A DNA stretch of 64,000 nucleotides from Topomyia yanbarensis (lineage: Eukaryota > Arthropoda > Insecta > Diptera > Culicidae): the NCBI RefSeq assembly GCF_030247195.1, contig NC_080672.1:185822372-185886371 (forward strand), in the 5' to 3' direction. The notes under the pieces were generated by a model. The model was given only the letters and a program-made list of their open reading frames with translations. It was not told where the DNA came from and made no database searches. Position 1 is the first letter of the stretch. Each line of letters opens with the position of its first letter. Below, in pieces: positions 1 to 8,891 of this stretch. Both the position numbers and the translations under genes were made by a program.

Positions 1-201
1 CTCCGACGGAGAATTCCCCGGCGAGAAAAGTTCTCCCGAAACCGAGCCAACCAACCAGATGTCGAGGTCAGTTCGGCGATTCCGGTGGAGCAGAGCGTCC
101 GGTTCGCTGATGCCCCGACGACCTGCGACTGGTGGTATTTCGTCGCGGTCTACTCAGTCTAGTCCCCGGCGGTGGATCTAGCTTACGCCGACGGAGAGTT
201 C

Positions 202-3200
202 CTACACAGTTGGAGAGTTCCCTGGCGGCGGAATTTCTCTCGAAACCCGATTTGCGGTTTCTTGTTGGTCTCTACGCCACTTCCTCTGCAACTCGGAGAG
301 TATGCTCGAGACCACTCTGTTGACAGCGTCCCAGGTATGTTCGTCACGGCACATCTCTTCGACGATATTGTCCACTGTCATACCAGGTATACCCCTACGA
401 ACTTCTTCGAATCTAGGGCATTCGAAGACCACATGTTCCGGTGTCTCCTGCACGGTCGCACAACCCGGGCAAAGGGGTGACGAAGCATGTCCAAACCGAT
501 GCAAGTACTTCCGGAAGCATCCGTGCCCGGACAAAAACTGCGTCAAATGGAAGTTCACCTCTCCATGCTTCCTATGTACCCAGGCCGATACATTTGGGAT
601 GAGTCGGTGGGTCCACCTTCCTTTCTCCGCGTTGTCCCACTCCTGTTGCCATTTAGCCAACGAGTTCGCTCGAACCTGTCTCCTAGCGTTACGTGCATTT
701 CTCCGCTGATAGCATTCCACGTCCTCCGCCAGGGTAATGCAGATGGGGATCATCCCGGCGATAACGCATACTGCCTCCGACGATATTGTTCTGTAGGCAC
801 TCGCGACTCGTACGGCCATCAGTCGGAATGTCCTGTTTAGCTTTTCACGGTTCCGCTTGGTTTTCAGCGCAGCACTCCAGGCAGGAACCCCATATCGGAG
901 TATCGATGACGAAACAGTAGATAGCAGACGTCTCGTGCTGCTTCTCGGACCACCGACGTTTGGCATGATTCTCGCTATTGCGTTCGTTGCCTTCGCCGAC
1001 TTTTCACAGGCGTAATCAACGTGGTTGTTGAAGCTCAACCGGTCGTCGATTATAACTGCCAATTGCTTCAATGCACGTTTCGATGCAATCACGTGCCCTC
1101 CGACGTCGATCTGCATCCGTTGGACCGATCTGCAGTTACTGACCAACAACACCTCCGTCTTGTGGTGAGCTATTTGCAGCTTGACCCCGTTCATCCAGCT
1201 CTCGATCGCGTCTATTGTCTCCGTCACCGACACCTCCACTTCTTCAAGTGTCTCACCCATCACCGTTAGTGACACGTCGTCCGCGAAACCTACGATTTTA
1301 ACTTTCCTAGGCAGCTGCAGCGTTAACACCCCATCGTACATCCCGTTCCAAAGGGTTGGACCGAGAATGGATCCCTGAGGAACGCCCGCTGTGACACGCA
1401 ATGACTTCTGTCCTTCGCTCGTCTCGTACAGTAGCACTCTGCTCTCAAAGTAGCTCTTCAGGATCTGGCACAGATAGTCGGGAACCCTCATTCTATGCAG
1501 CGCTGCAGCGATGGCTTCCCAGCTGGCACTGTTGAACGCGTTCTTCACATCTATCGTGACCACAGCGCAGTATCGATCTCCTCTTCGCTTCTGTTTAGAT
1601 GACTTCTCGGCACTCTCGAGCACTATCCGAATTGCATCCACTGTCGATGCTCCTTTGCGGAAACCAAACTGCATCTTGGGCAGTCCGCGCTCACCTTCCG
1701 TGAATTTCGTCAACCTGTTAAGAATGATCCTTTCCAGGAGTTTTCCGAGTGTATCCAGCAGGCATATGGGTCTGTACGAGGTCGGGTCGCCAGGTGGCTT
1801 CCCTGGCTTCGGCAGCAACACCAGCTTCTGGACCTTCCACATTTCGGGGAAGTTGTCTTCATTTAGGCACTTCTGCATCACTATCCTGAACATGTCGGGA
1901 TATGCCAGGATCGCAGCTTTCAGTACCACGTTTGGTATTCCATCCGGACCAGGGGCTTTCTTTGGTTTTAGGCGCTTCGATGCTTCTACTAGCTCGTCGT
2001 TAGTCACTTGCCGATCCATGTTTGTTCCTTCTTCCTCGCCGTGCGGTGACGGTGGCCATATAGTTGGATCGTGCTTCGGGAAAAGACCCTCGACGATTAT
2101 CTTCAGCTTGCTCGGACACATTTCGGCTGGCGTCGTCGGACCCTTCATTTTCGCCATCACGACTCGGTATGCGTCACCCCAGGGATTGGCGTCTACTTCT
2201 CGGCATAGCTCCTTGTGGCACTCTGACTTGCTAAGTCTGATCTCCCGTTTTAGAGCGGCCCTAGCTTCCCGAAACGATGCCTTATGCTCTTCTCTATCTG
2301 GTTCCGACCTTGCTCTTTGGGCCCGCCTTCTGGCTCTGAGACAAGCAGCGCGTAACGTACTAAGCGTCTCGTTCCACCAGTAAGCTGGACGCCGTTTGTT
2401 GCGTGGTTCCAGTTTTCGCGGCATTGTGGCGTCACAAGCCGCCACAATCCTTCTTGTTAGGTCAGCCGCATCCACGTTCTCGATCCCGCCGTTCGGCCGA
2501 AGTGCCTCAACAAAGAGGTCTTTGTTGAAGGCTTTCGTCTTCCACTTTCGTTCGCCGGTCACCCTTCTCTGTACTGCCGCGGGGTTCCGTTGGCCGATAC
2601 GGTAGCGAATCTCCTGGTGGTCACTATGCGTATACGTTTCGCATACTCTCCAATCCATGTTCGCCGTCAATGAGGGACTACAGAATGTGACGTCTATGAT
2701 GGACTCCCTCCCGTCTCTCCAAAATGTACTAACAGAGCCTTCATTGCACAATCGTACGTCTAACTTCGCTAGAGCTTCCTGCAGGATACACCCTCTTGTG
2801 TTGGTTACTCTACTGCCCCATTCCACAGCCCAGGCGTTGAAGTCACCACCAATGACTACCGGCTTCCGATCGATCAACTGGTCGGTTAACTGCTCCAGCA
2901 TTAGGCTGAACTGCTCTACTGTCCACCTTGGGGGAGCGTAACAGCTACATACGAAGATGCCGTTGATTTTGGCTATCACGAAACCCTCATAGGAACGTTC
3001 TACCACTTCTTGGATAGGGAATCTTCCCATTACTTGTATCGCTGCGGTTCCTGATCTATCCGCCACCCAGTTACCGTTATTAGGGGGGACTTGATAAGGC
3101 TCTGCGATCAAAGCGACATCGCACATAGTTTCTGTCGTAGACTGCCACAACAGTTGCTGTGCGGAATCACAGTGATTCAGGTTTATCTGGGTCATCTCCA

Positions 3201-3240
3201 TCACCGTTGGCCTGCAGTCGCCTTCTTGTACGCTGGGCAT
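202..3240 (-). CDS. R1-type ORF2: APE-like endonuclease and reverse transcriptase
   Basis: An uninterrupted 1012-aa frame. The N-terminal domain (about residues 15-230) is an apurinic-like endonuclease: the QINLNHC start, catalytic-type E in IAEPY (about residue 47), GGDFNAW (about 131-137) and SDH near residue 206. This domain nicks the target DNA. The central RT carries the conserved KAPGPDG, GVPQGS and FADD (about residues 651-654) motifs and copies element RNA by target-primed reverse transcription. A C-terminal CCHC knuckle of form C-X2-C-X8-H-X4-C lies near residues 924-941. There is no RNase H domain, as usual in R1. The start at 3240 overlaps the end of ORF1 by 40 bases. All domains are present, so this could encode active protein; ORF1 damage may still make the copy non-autonomous. 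Confidence 0.9.
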   Translation of the reverse strand: MPSVQEGDCRPTVMEMTQINLNHCDSAQQLLWQSTTETMCDVALIAEPYQVPPNNGNWVADRSGTAAIQVMGRFPIQEVVERSYEGFVIAKINGIFVCSCYAPPRWTVEQFSLMLEQLTDQLIDRKPVVIGGDFNAWAVEWGSRVTNTRGCILQEALAKLDVRLCNEGSVSTFWRDGRESIIDVTFCSPSLTANMDWRVCETYTHSDHQEIRYRIGQRNPAAVQRRVTGERKWKTKAFNKDLFVEALRPNGGIENVDAADLTRRIVAACDATMPRKLEPRNKRRPAYWWNETLSTLRAACLRARRRAQRARSEPDREEHKASFREARAALKREIRLSKSECHKELCREVDANPWGDAYRVVMAKMKGPTTPAEMCPSKLKIIVEGLFPKHDPTIWPPSPHGEEEGTNMDRQVTNDELVEASKRLKPKKAPGPDGIPNVVLKAAILAYPDMFRIVMQKCLNEDNFPEMWKVQKLVLLPKPGKPPGDPTSYRPICLLDTLGKLLERIILNRLTKFTEGERGLPKMQFGFRKGASTVDAIRIVLESAEKSSKQKRRGDRYCAVVTIDVKNAFNSASWEAIAAALHRMRVPDYLCQILKSYFESRVLLYETSEGQKSLRVTAGVPQGSILGPTLWNGMYDGVLTLQLPRKVKIVGFADDVSLTVMGETLEEVEVSVTETIDAIESWMNGVKLQIAHHKTEVLLVSNCRSVQRMQIDVGGHVIASKRALKQLAVIIDDRLSFNNHVDYACEKSAKATNAIARIMPNVGGPRSSTRRLLSTVSSSILRYGVPAWSAALKTKRNREKLNRTFRLMAVRVASAYRTISSEAVCVIAGMIPICITLAEDVECYQRRNARNARRQVRANSLAKWQQEWDNAEKGRWTHRLIPNVSAWVHRKHGEVNFHLTQFLSGHGCFRKYLHRFGHASSPLCPGCATVQETPEHVVFECPRFEEVRRGIPGMTVDNIVEEMCRDEHTWDAVNRVVSSILSELQRKWRRDQQETANRVSREIPPPGNSPTV

Positions 3241-4585
3241 TTAAAGCCACCCGTCTGATGGTCGTTTCCTTCCGCTGGGGTGCAAAGCAAGCACTTCGGC
3301 CTCTGCGTGCAGTCTCTCGCAAGATGGCCCGTCTCTCCGCATTTCCAGCACATCCCGGATCTGTCCGGGCCTTTGCAAGCCCCTGCTAAATGTCCAAAGC
3401 CTAAACATTTGAAGCATTTCTCTGCTTGTTTGTTTACTCGTGGGGCGGCTCTCAGTAGGCATCTCGACCATCCAACTGTAACCTTACCTACCTCCAGTGC
3501 CTTGTCTGCAGCGGTTACCGGTAAACGTATCATCGCTATCTGCGTTCCTCCGTATCCCTTCCTTAACCGGATCGTCATGTGCACCTCGCCCAGTTTGCAC
3601 TGCTGCTTCATAGCACCTCTCAGCTCGTCTTCCGTTGTTATTTCGTCGAGGTCTTTGCACACGATTACCATCTCCGGGCTTAAGGCTTTAACTTCTGCCT
3701 TTCCACCCATTTAGTTATAGTCTCCTGCAAGGCAGAGCTACTAGTCGTAGTATTCTTTTTAAGCTCGAGGAGCATCTCATTTTTTTGGGTACGCCTGACT
3801 CTTAACACGTTTTCCCCCAAATCTTTCAGCTCCGGGTCCTCTCTGACCTTTTTGAGCAGTGCGGCGGACGTAGTCTCGTCATTTGCTTTGACGAGCACGG
3901 CTTCTCCCTTAGGCGCCTTCTGACGAGCCGAGGGTTCTGATTTCCTCTTCTGCTCCCCTTTTCGCTCCTCCTTCTTTTTTTGCTGTTTCCCGCGTTTCTC
4001 CTTCCGACCTACAACGGTGCTCCAGCTTTCACCCTGTAAGGTGGCGTCCTTTTCTTCGGCAGCAACAGCATCCTCGAGCGTCTGCCTCTTTGACCCGCCT
4101 GGTCTTTCTTCTCCTGGTGAGGATCTTGTCCTCTTTGGAGTTATGGGAACTGGCGTGTTCTCCACTCCAATCTGCCTCTCCTTACCCTGTTTCGGAGGGG
4201 CTAGGAGGACAGTGGCCTTAGCCGACGCGGATGCTCGCTCAGCTGAATCTGCCCTCTGCGTTGCCGTATCGTACTCTTTCACGGCAGACAGTAGCGCCTT
4301 CCGGATTTTGATGACCATCTCCTTAATGTCTTTGTGGACATTGTTTCTCATGTCCACGAACTTGTGGAGCTCCTCAACCAAGTGCCTCGCTACCACTACC
4401 TTTGGCGTTTGTGGAGTGTAGCTCCTTCCGCTCTGCTCCGGCTGTTTTTGTTGCTGCTGTTGCTGTTGCTTCGGCTTCCCCTCCTCCTGCTCTTGCTGGG
4501 TGGCTTCAGCTACTATTGGTGGTGGTGACCTCACCAACCCACCTCTGGCAAACGGATTTGCCGTGCCTGCTCCATTTATATTCAC
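3201..4585 (-). pseudogene. R1-type ORF1 (gag-like, three zinc knuckles), split by a frame change
   Basis: Two abutting frames. Residues from 4585 to 3680 hold a Q-rich N-terminus (seven consecutive Q), a helical central part and a K/E-rich basic stretch. The frame 3710-3201 holds a conserved core and zinc knuckles CFKCLGFGHLAGAC and CWKCGETGHLARDC plus a third, longer knuckle starting CLLC. ORF1 proteins bind element RNA. The frames overlap at 3680-3710, where the run TGGGTGGAAAG would need a -1 shift to give one protein. The first visible codon at 4585 is GTG and no ATG precedes it, so the true start is missing. A one-base genomic indel is the simplest reading; programmed frameshifting cannot be excluded from one copy. 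Confidence 0.8.
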
Positions 4586-4626
4586 AACAGTTGCTGTGCG
4601 GTATTACAGTGATTCAGGTTTATCTG
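4583..4626 (-). repeat. 44-bp duplicate of the ORF2 5' coding end, at the element's 5' junction
   Basis: These 44 bases match 3146-3189 at 42 of 44 positions in the same orientation. The source segment encodes the first endonuclease residues (around QINLNHCDSAQQ). It sits between truncated ORF1 and the microsatellite, which suggests a template jump during 5' end completion. Confidence 0.85.
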
Positions 4627-4894
4627 CATGTATGTATGCATGTATGTATGTATGTATGTATGTATGTATGTATGTATGTATGTATGTATGTATGTATGTA
4701 TGTATGTATGTATGTACGTATGTATGTATGTATGTATGTATGTATGTATGTATGTATGTATGTATGTATGTATGTATGTATGTATGTATGTATGTATGTA
4801 TGTATGTATGTATGTATGTATGTATGTATGTATGTATGTATGTATGTATGTATGTATGTATGTATGTATGTATGTATGTATGTATGTATGTATG

Positions 4895-4925
<31 letters not shown>

Positions 4926-5346
4926 GTATGTATGTATGTATGTATGTATGTATGTATGTATGTATGTATGTATGTATGTATGTATGTATGTATGTATGTA
5001 TGTATGTATGTATGTATGTATGTATGTATGTATGTATGTATGTATGTATGTATGTATGTATGTATGTATGTATGTATGTATGTATGTATGTATGTATGTA
5101 TGTATGTATGTATGTATGTATGTATGTATGTATGTATGTATGTATGTATGTATGTATGTATGTATGTATGTATGTATGTATGTATGTATGTATGTATGTA
5201 TGTATGTATGTATGTATGTATGTATGTATGTATGTATGTATGTATGTATGTATGTATGTATGTATGTATGTATGTATGTATGTATGTATGTATGTATGTA
5301 TGTATGTATGTATGTATGTATGTATGTATGTATGTATGTATGTATG

Positions 5347-5377
<31 letters not shown>

Positions 5378-5795
5378 GTATGTATGTATGTATGTATGTA
5401 TGTATGTATGTATGTATGTATGTATGTATGTATGTATGTATGTATGTATGTATGTATGTATGTATGTATGTATGTATGTATGTATGTATGTATGTATGTA
5501 TGTATGTATGTATGTATGTATGTATGTATGTATGTATGTATGTATGTATGTATGTATGAATGTATGTATGTATGTATGTATGTATGTATGTATGTATGTA
5601 TGTATGTATGTATGTATGTATGTATGTATGTATGTATGTATGTATGTATGTATGTATGTATGTATGTATGTATGTATGTATGTATGTGTGTATGTATGTA
5701 TGTATGTATGTATGTATGTATGTATGTATGTATGTATGTATGTATATGTATGTATGTATGTATGTATGTATCTATGTATGTATGTGTGTATGTGC
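4627..5795. repeat. (TATG)n / (ACAT)n microsatellite, about 1.17 kb
   Basis: About 290 copies of a 4-bp unit with rare substitutions (for example near 4716, 4924, 5375 and 5558) and a degraded right end with TGTG, TATATG and TATC variants after about 5687. Long open frames through it (repeating CMYV or HTYI) are artefacts of the repeat. It is the apparent target of the R1-clade element on its left. Confidence 0.98.
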
Positions 5796-6020
5796 GGATT
5801 TGTTAACAAAATGTCCACATCGGTTTCTCGGAGATGGCTGAACCGATTTTTAAAAAACTAAGATTCAAATGAAAGGTATAATATTCGCATAGGTTGCTAT
5901 TGAATTTCATTTTCAACCGACATCTTGTTCCGGATTACGAGTTAAAGAGTATGGTTACAAAACAAAATTTGTTGATTTGTCCACATCGGGTTCTCGGAAT
6001 TTTCTGAACCGATTTGGCAA
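5796..6020 (+). repeat. Diverged dispersed-repeat monomers left of the macrosatellite
   Basis: Two related monomers, each with a CACATCGG-type start, a 'ctgaaccgattt' core and 'caaatgaaagg' or 'aaatgaaagg', the second running into the first array unit. A third relative begins near 6270 inside unit 1. The last 40 bases (about 5980-6020) recur at 15992-16032, so they mark the original left edge of the amplified segment. Confidence 0.7.
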
Positions 6021-6573
6021 ACTTGATTTTAAATGAAAGGTCCATCAGCTGCTGTTGAATTTTGTGTGGATCCGTGTTCTGGTTCCTGAATGACAGGGTG
6101 TACGAGCAAATCCCGATTCTAAAGAATTCTGCGATGAATGTAAAAAGGTGAATTTTTTTTCCAAAATGTAAACACAACTGTTGAATTTGTAGATCTAGGT
6201 CACCAACAGTCATTCAATGTCTCTTTGGCGACACTGGCCACCATCGACGGATCCGGAAGCATCCAAATTCAGAATAACGATTATATTGGTTTCTCGAAAA
6301 TAGCTAGACCAATTTGATCAACTTAGTCTCAAATGAAAGGTGTTGCGTCCCCGGAAACTGATATTAAATTCCATCTCCATCCTACTTCCGGCTCCAGAGT
6401 TACGGGTTGTGGAGTGCGATCACATAGAAAACTCCGATTCAAACCGATACCGTGATGAATGCAAAAAGGTGCTCTTATATATACTTACCAAGTGTAATAA
6501 AAATGAAAGACATTTCCATAATGTTATATTGTACGAACCAGCTATTAAATCATAGTTTGTAGAAATGAGAAAG

Positions 6574-6810
6574 GCACAATTGCACCTCTAGGTGGATTAA
6601 AACAGGTTTTTCAGTTCAATATTACCGTGGCTGTTTTTTTCTTTTTCAAAATTTTAGAACTCGAATAATGATGTCATGTGATGTATAATAATAAAATGTA
6701 ATATATGCATTTAAAAGCTTTTAATGAATATAAACAACGCACACATTCTCGTGTTCATGATTGAGAAAGGCACAATTGCACCGCTAGGTGGATTAAAACA
6801 GGTTTTTCTT
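6574..6810 (+). repeat. Dispersed repeat with direct 'gagaaaggcacaattgcacc' ends
   Basis: Two direct copies of a motif of about 45 bp (at 6568-6612 and 6765-6809) flank an AT-rich core. The same structure occurs in units 3 and 6 and, inverted and diverged, at 38276-38528. This is a dispersed family of unknown class. Confidence 0.7.
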
Positions 6811-6821
6811 TGGTAGTTTTG

Positions 6822-7051
6822 CAATGTAATATATACAGGTATGGCGAAGAGGGCACTTTAGTATTCGTAAGATGAATCTTACATGAGTGATCACAGAATA
6901 AATCGACTTTCTTTCGTCATACCGTTCGTTCCGCTCCTATTGAATCGTGTGCACGCTATGACGTCGACCCGATGTGCTTCTGGATTGTTTACATATTTTT
7001 GGTTGCCAATACTAGCAAACCGTGTGTTTTGCCACACCTATATATACCTCA
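6822..7051. mobile_element. 230-bp MITE-like insertion private to unit 1
   Basis: Flanked by 12-bp direct repeats TTGGTAGTTTTG (6810-6821 and 7052-7063). Units 3 and 6 have one copy of that 12-mer and no insert, giving a clean empty site. The ends are imperfect inverted repeats (CAATGTAATATATACAGGT against CAATGAGGTATATATAGGT). It has no coding capacity and its superfamily is not recognised. Confidence 0.75.
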
Positions 7052-7288
7052 TTGGTAGTTTTGTAGGAAATATCGTAGAAACAGCAGGTTGAAAATATCG
7101 CTCCACTTTTGCGCATCTATACATACAAATTTTACTTTAGTCTGCGTGGGTGGAAAAATTGCTTCTAGTAAAATGGAAATTTTTCAACGAAAAGCGGAAA
7201 ATATGGAAAATTGGAGAAAATCACGTCCTAGAAGAATTGTTTAGCTATGTTGTAGTGGAAAAATAAAAATTTTAAACACATGATTGCA

Positions 7289-7328
7289 AAAACTGTGTGC
7301 TTTTTCAACCGGAAAAGCACACAGTTTT
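7289..7328. other. Perfect 16-bp-stem hairpin, present in all full units
   Basis: Arms AAAACTGTGTGCTTTT (7289-7304) and its exact complement (7313-7328) with an 8-nt loop. It repeats in every array unit except unit 5, where a rearrangement cuts it just after the first arm. Confidence 0.9.
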
Positions 7329-7715
7329 CCGAGCTGGAAAATTTTGAATTTTCCTTTTCGGCCAATTCATAGTAAAAAGTCGTGATTTTTTTCCTTTTTT
7401 CATATTTTGTCATTTTCTTTGAAAATAAAATAAATAACCGCAAAAAAACACGAAAAATGCTGGATTGCACGACGGGCTTAACAATTTCATTATAAATATT
7501 TCAGAAAAAGAATGATTTTCATTGACATTTTGTTTCAATACATATATACTACTGGAGGTTGAAAGCATTATCGAAAATTGTAAAAGCCTTTCTATTTCGG
7601 ATTTATTTGATTATATCGTAAAATTCGAATTATGAACGTATTTTGTAATGTGAAATACAATAATAATTTTTCATCTCTTGAGATACCGAACTAGATGTGG
7701 AATTAGTTGTTATTG

Positions 7716-7921
7716 GAGGGAGCGGGCATAGCGTAGTTGGTAAATCGATTGCCTCTATCCCCATATGCGGGGTTGGGATTGCGTACAAGCTCACCTGGGT
7801 TTGAATCCCAACCCCGCATTCAGGGTTAGAAATTTGTATTAAGAGTTTTTCTTAAGTGATTTTTCTAACCCGAAGAGGCGAATGACCTTGAGGTTAAAAC
7901 CTCTATAATAGAAATTACAAA
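7716..7921 (+). mobile_element. tRNA-derived SINE (first of nine array copies)
   Basis: RNA polymerase III boxes are visible: box A TAGCGTAGTTGG (7729-7740) and box B GGTTTGAATCC (7798-7808). A non-tRNA 3' part follows with 'gaggcgaatgacc' and a small 'gaggttaaaacctc' palindrome. Imperfect target duplications AGTTGTTATTG (7705-7715) and AGTTGATATTG (7922-7932) bound it. It resembles mosquito tRNA-related SINEs such as Feilai/Gecko; the exact family is not established. Other copies start at 9891, 12103, 14231, 17493, 19669, 21845, 23999 and 26170. All were copied by array amplification, not by separate insertion, since the flanks are shared. Confidence 0.82.
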
Positions 7922-8307
7922 AGTTGATATTGTATTGCTGGCTGGTTAAATAGAATAGAATTAAAAATTATACCTTTCAACCGAAATTAAATTCATTAAT
8001 CCATTACAAACAATCTGTTAACATTATTTCGTCTAACCTCCGGAGTGTTTCAACAATTGAATTCCATACATTGCACGTTATCGGTGAAACAAAACTTCAA
8101 CCAAATTTAGTCGTCATTTTGAAATATTTGTATCGATGAACTAGTTTTAGGGGTTTCGAGTTTCGATCAATTCGCTTCACCCATCTTTCTAAAATAATTT
8201 GACAAAAAAAAACAGATTTTTTTACGCTGGAACCCTTCCCCCCTTAAATTAACAATGAAATCAGTTGAATTTCAGTTGCTCGTGTCTGAAACACTAGTAT
8301 AACGGCA

Positions 8308-8780
8308 TGATGAACACAACGAAAGCAGGTAAGTATCAGCAGCCACATCCTTTCAGATACCACCAGACCCAGGAATTTCTGGAGTTCGAATTCTTCGTAG
8401 TTGGTAAGTCTGGGACAACGGAATCTGCGTTGAATCCCAGCGTCGGAATTTCTTTCCGAAATTAAATTTTGCGACCGTCACTAAACGCACCGTTTATTTC
8501 AAATTAACTATAATTTTATTTCTTAAAGGTACTAAAATTCACTTGTTTTTCCCTTCTGAACATTTTTGACACTTCCCTATAATTTCCGAACTGTTGAGCA
8601 AAAAGAGGGAAAATTGACGTTTTGTCGCCCTTTTATACCATTTCGACGATGACAGATTGGGGTTGCCACAGCTCTAACTTCTCGATGAAACCAGGGTGCT
8701 GACATAGTTGATCAACGATGAAGGAATGTAATCGAGGAAGCCCTCACATATAGCTGGCGTTAATATGGTATCCACGACCA
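8308..8780 (-). mobile_element. BEL LTR copy carried by array unit 1
   Basis: 473 bp from TGATGAAC (low side) to CCACGACCA (high side), same length as the copies at 12691-13163, 14822-15294, 18084-18556, 20260-20732, 22418-22890, 24589-25061 and 26760-27232; a truncated copy is at 10482-10801. Each is preceded by CGGCA and followed by the polypurine tract of the BEL element, so all derive from one 3' LTR, not from separate solo-LTR insertions. Confidence 0.9.
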
Positions 8781-8891
8781 TGCTGCCCCTCCAGAAATAG
8801 TATTTCTGATCAATATCGATGAAGTAAAAGTGTGCTCCCTTTGCATAATATAGATTAATGGTAAAAGAAAAGACACAGTAGCGGGCTTCAA

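Larger units (their letters stand above)
1..4626 (-). mobile_element. R1-clade (Waldo-like) non-LTR retrotransposon, 3' end outside window
   Basis: Seen: two overlapping ORFs in the order ORF1 (three zinc-knuckle gag-like protein) then ORF2 (endonuclease plus reverse transcriptase, no RNase H), the R1-clade layout. The element-sense 5' end abuts an (ACAT)n tract at 4627. Known: R1-clade Waldo elements insert into ACAY repeats, so both the protein type and the target fit. The stretch 1-201 is 3' untranslated sequence and the 3' junction lies left of the window. No ATG precedes the first visible ORF1 residues, so the 5' end is probably truncated. Clade assignment is confident; the family name Waldo is inferred from the target. 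Confidence 0.85.
6021..8891. repeat. Array unit 1 (long form, with extra MITE)
   Basis: 2871 bp. Long form with the extra segment at about 6490-7200, a private 230-bp insertion at 6822-7051, the hairpin at 7289-7328, the SINE at 7716-7921 and the BEL LTR at 8308-8780 preceded by CGGCA at 8303-8307. Confidence 0.93.

Noticed and set aside
1511..2383. 290-aa plus-strand frame
   Set aside because: Antisense shadow of the R1-type ORF2, which has clear domains on the other strand.
4402..5861. Long frames of repeating CMYV and HTYI residues
   Set aside because: Pure microsatellite translation with no start context or domain.
7716..7830. Functional tRNA genes at the nine SINE copies
   Set aside because: Boxes A and B are present, but the region folds as a long hairpin and continues into a conserved non-tRNA 3' part, so it is a SINE.
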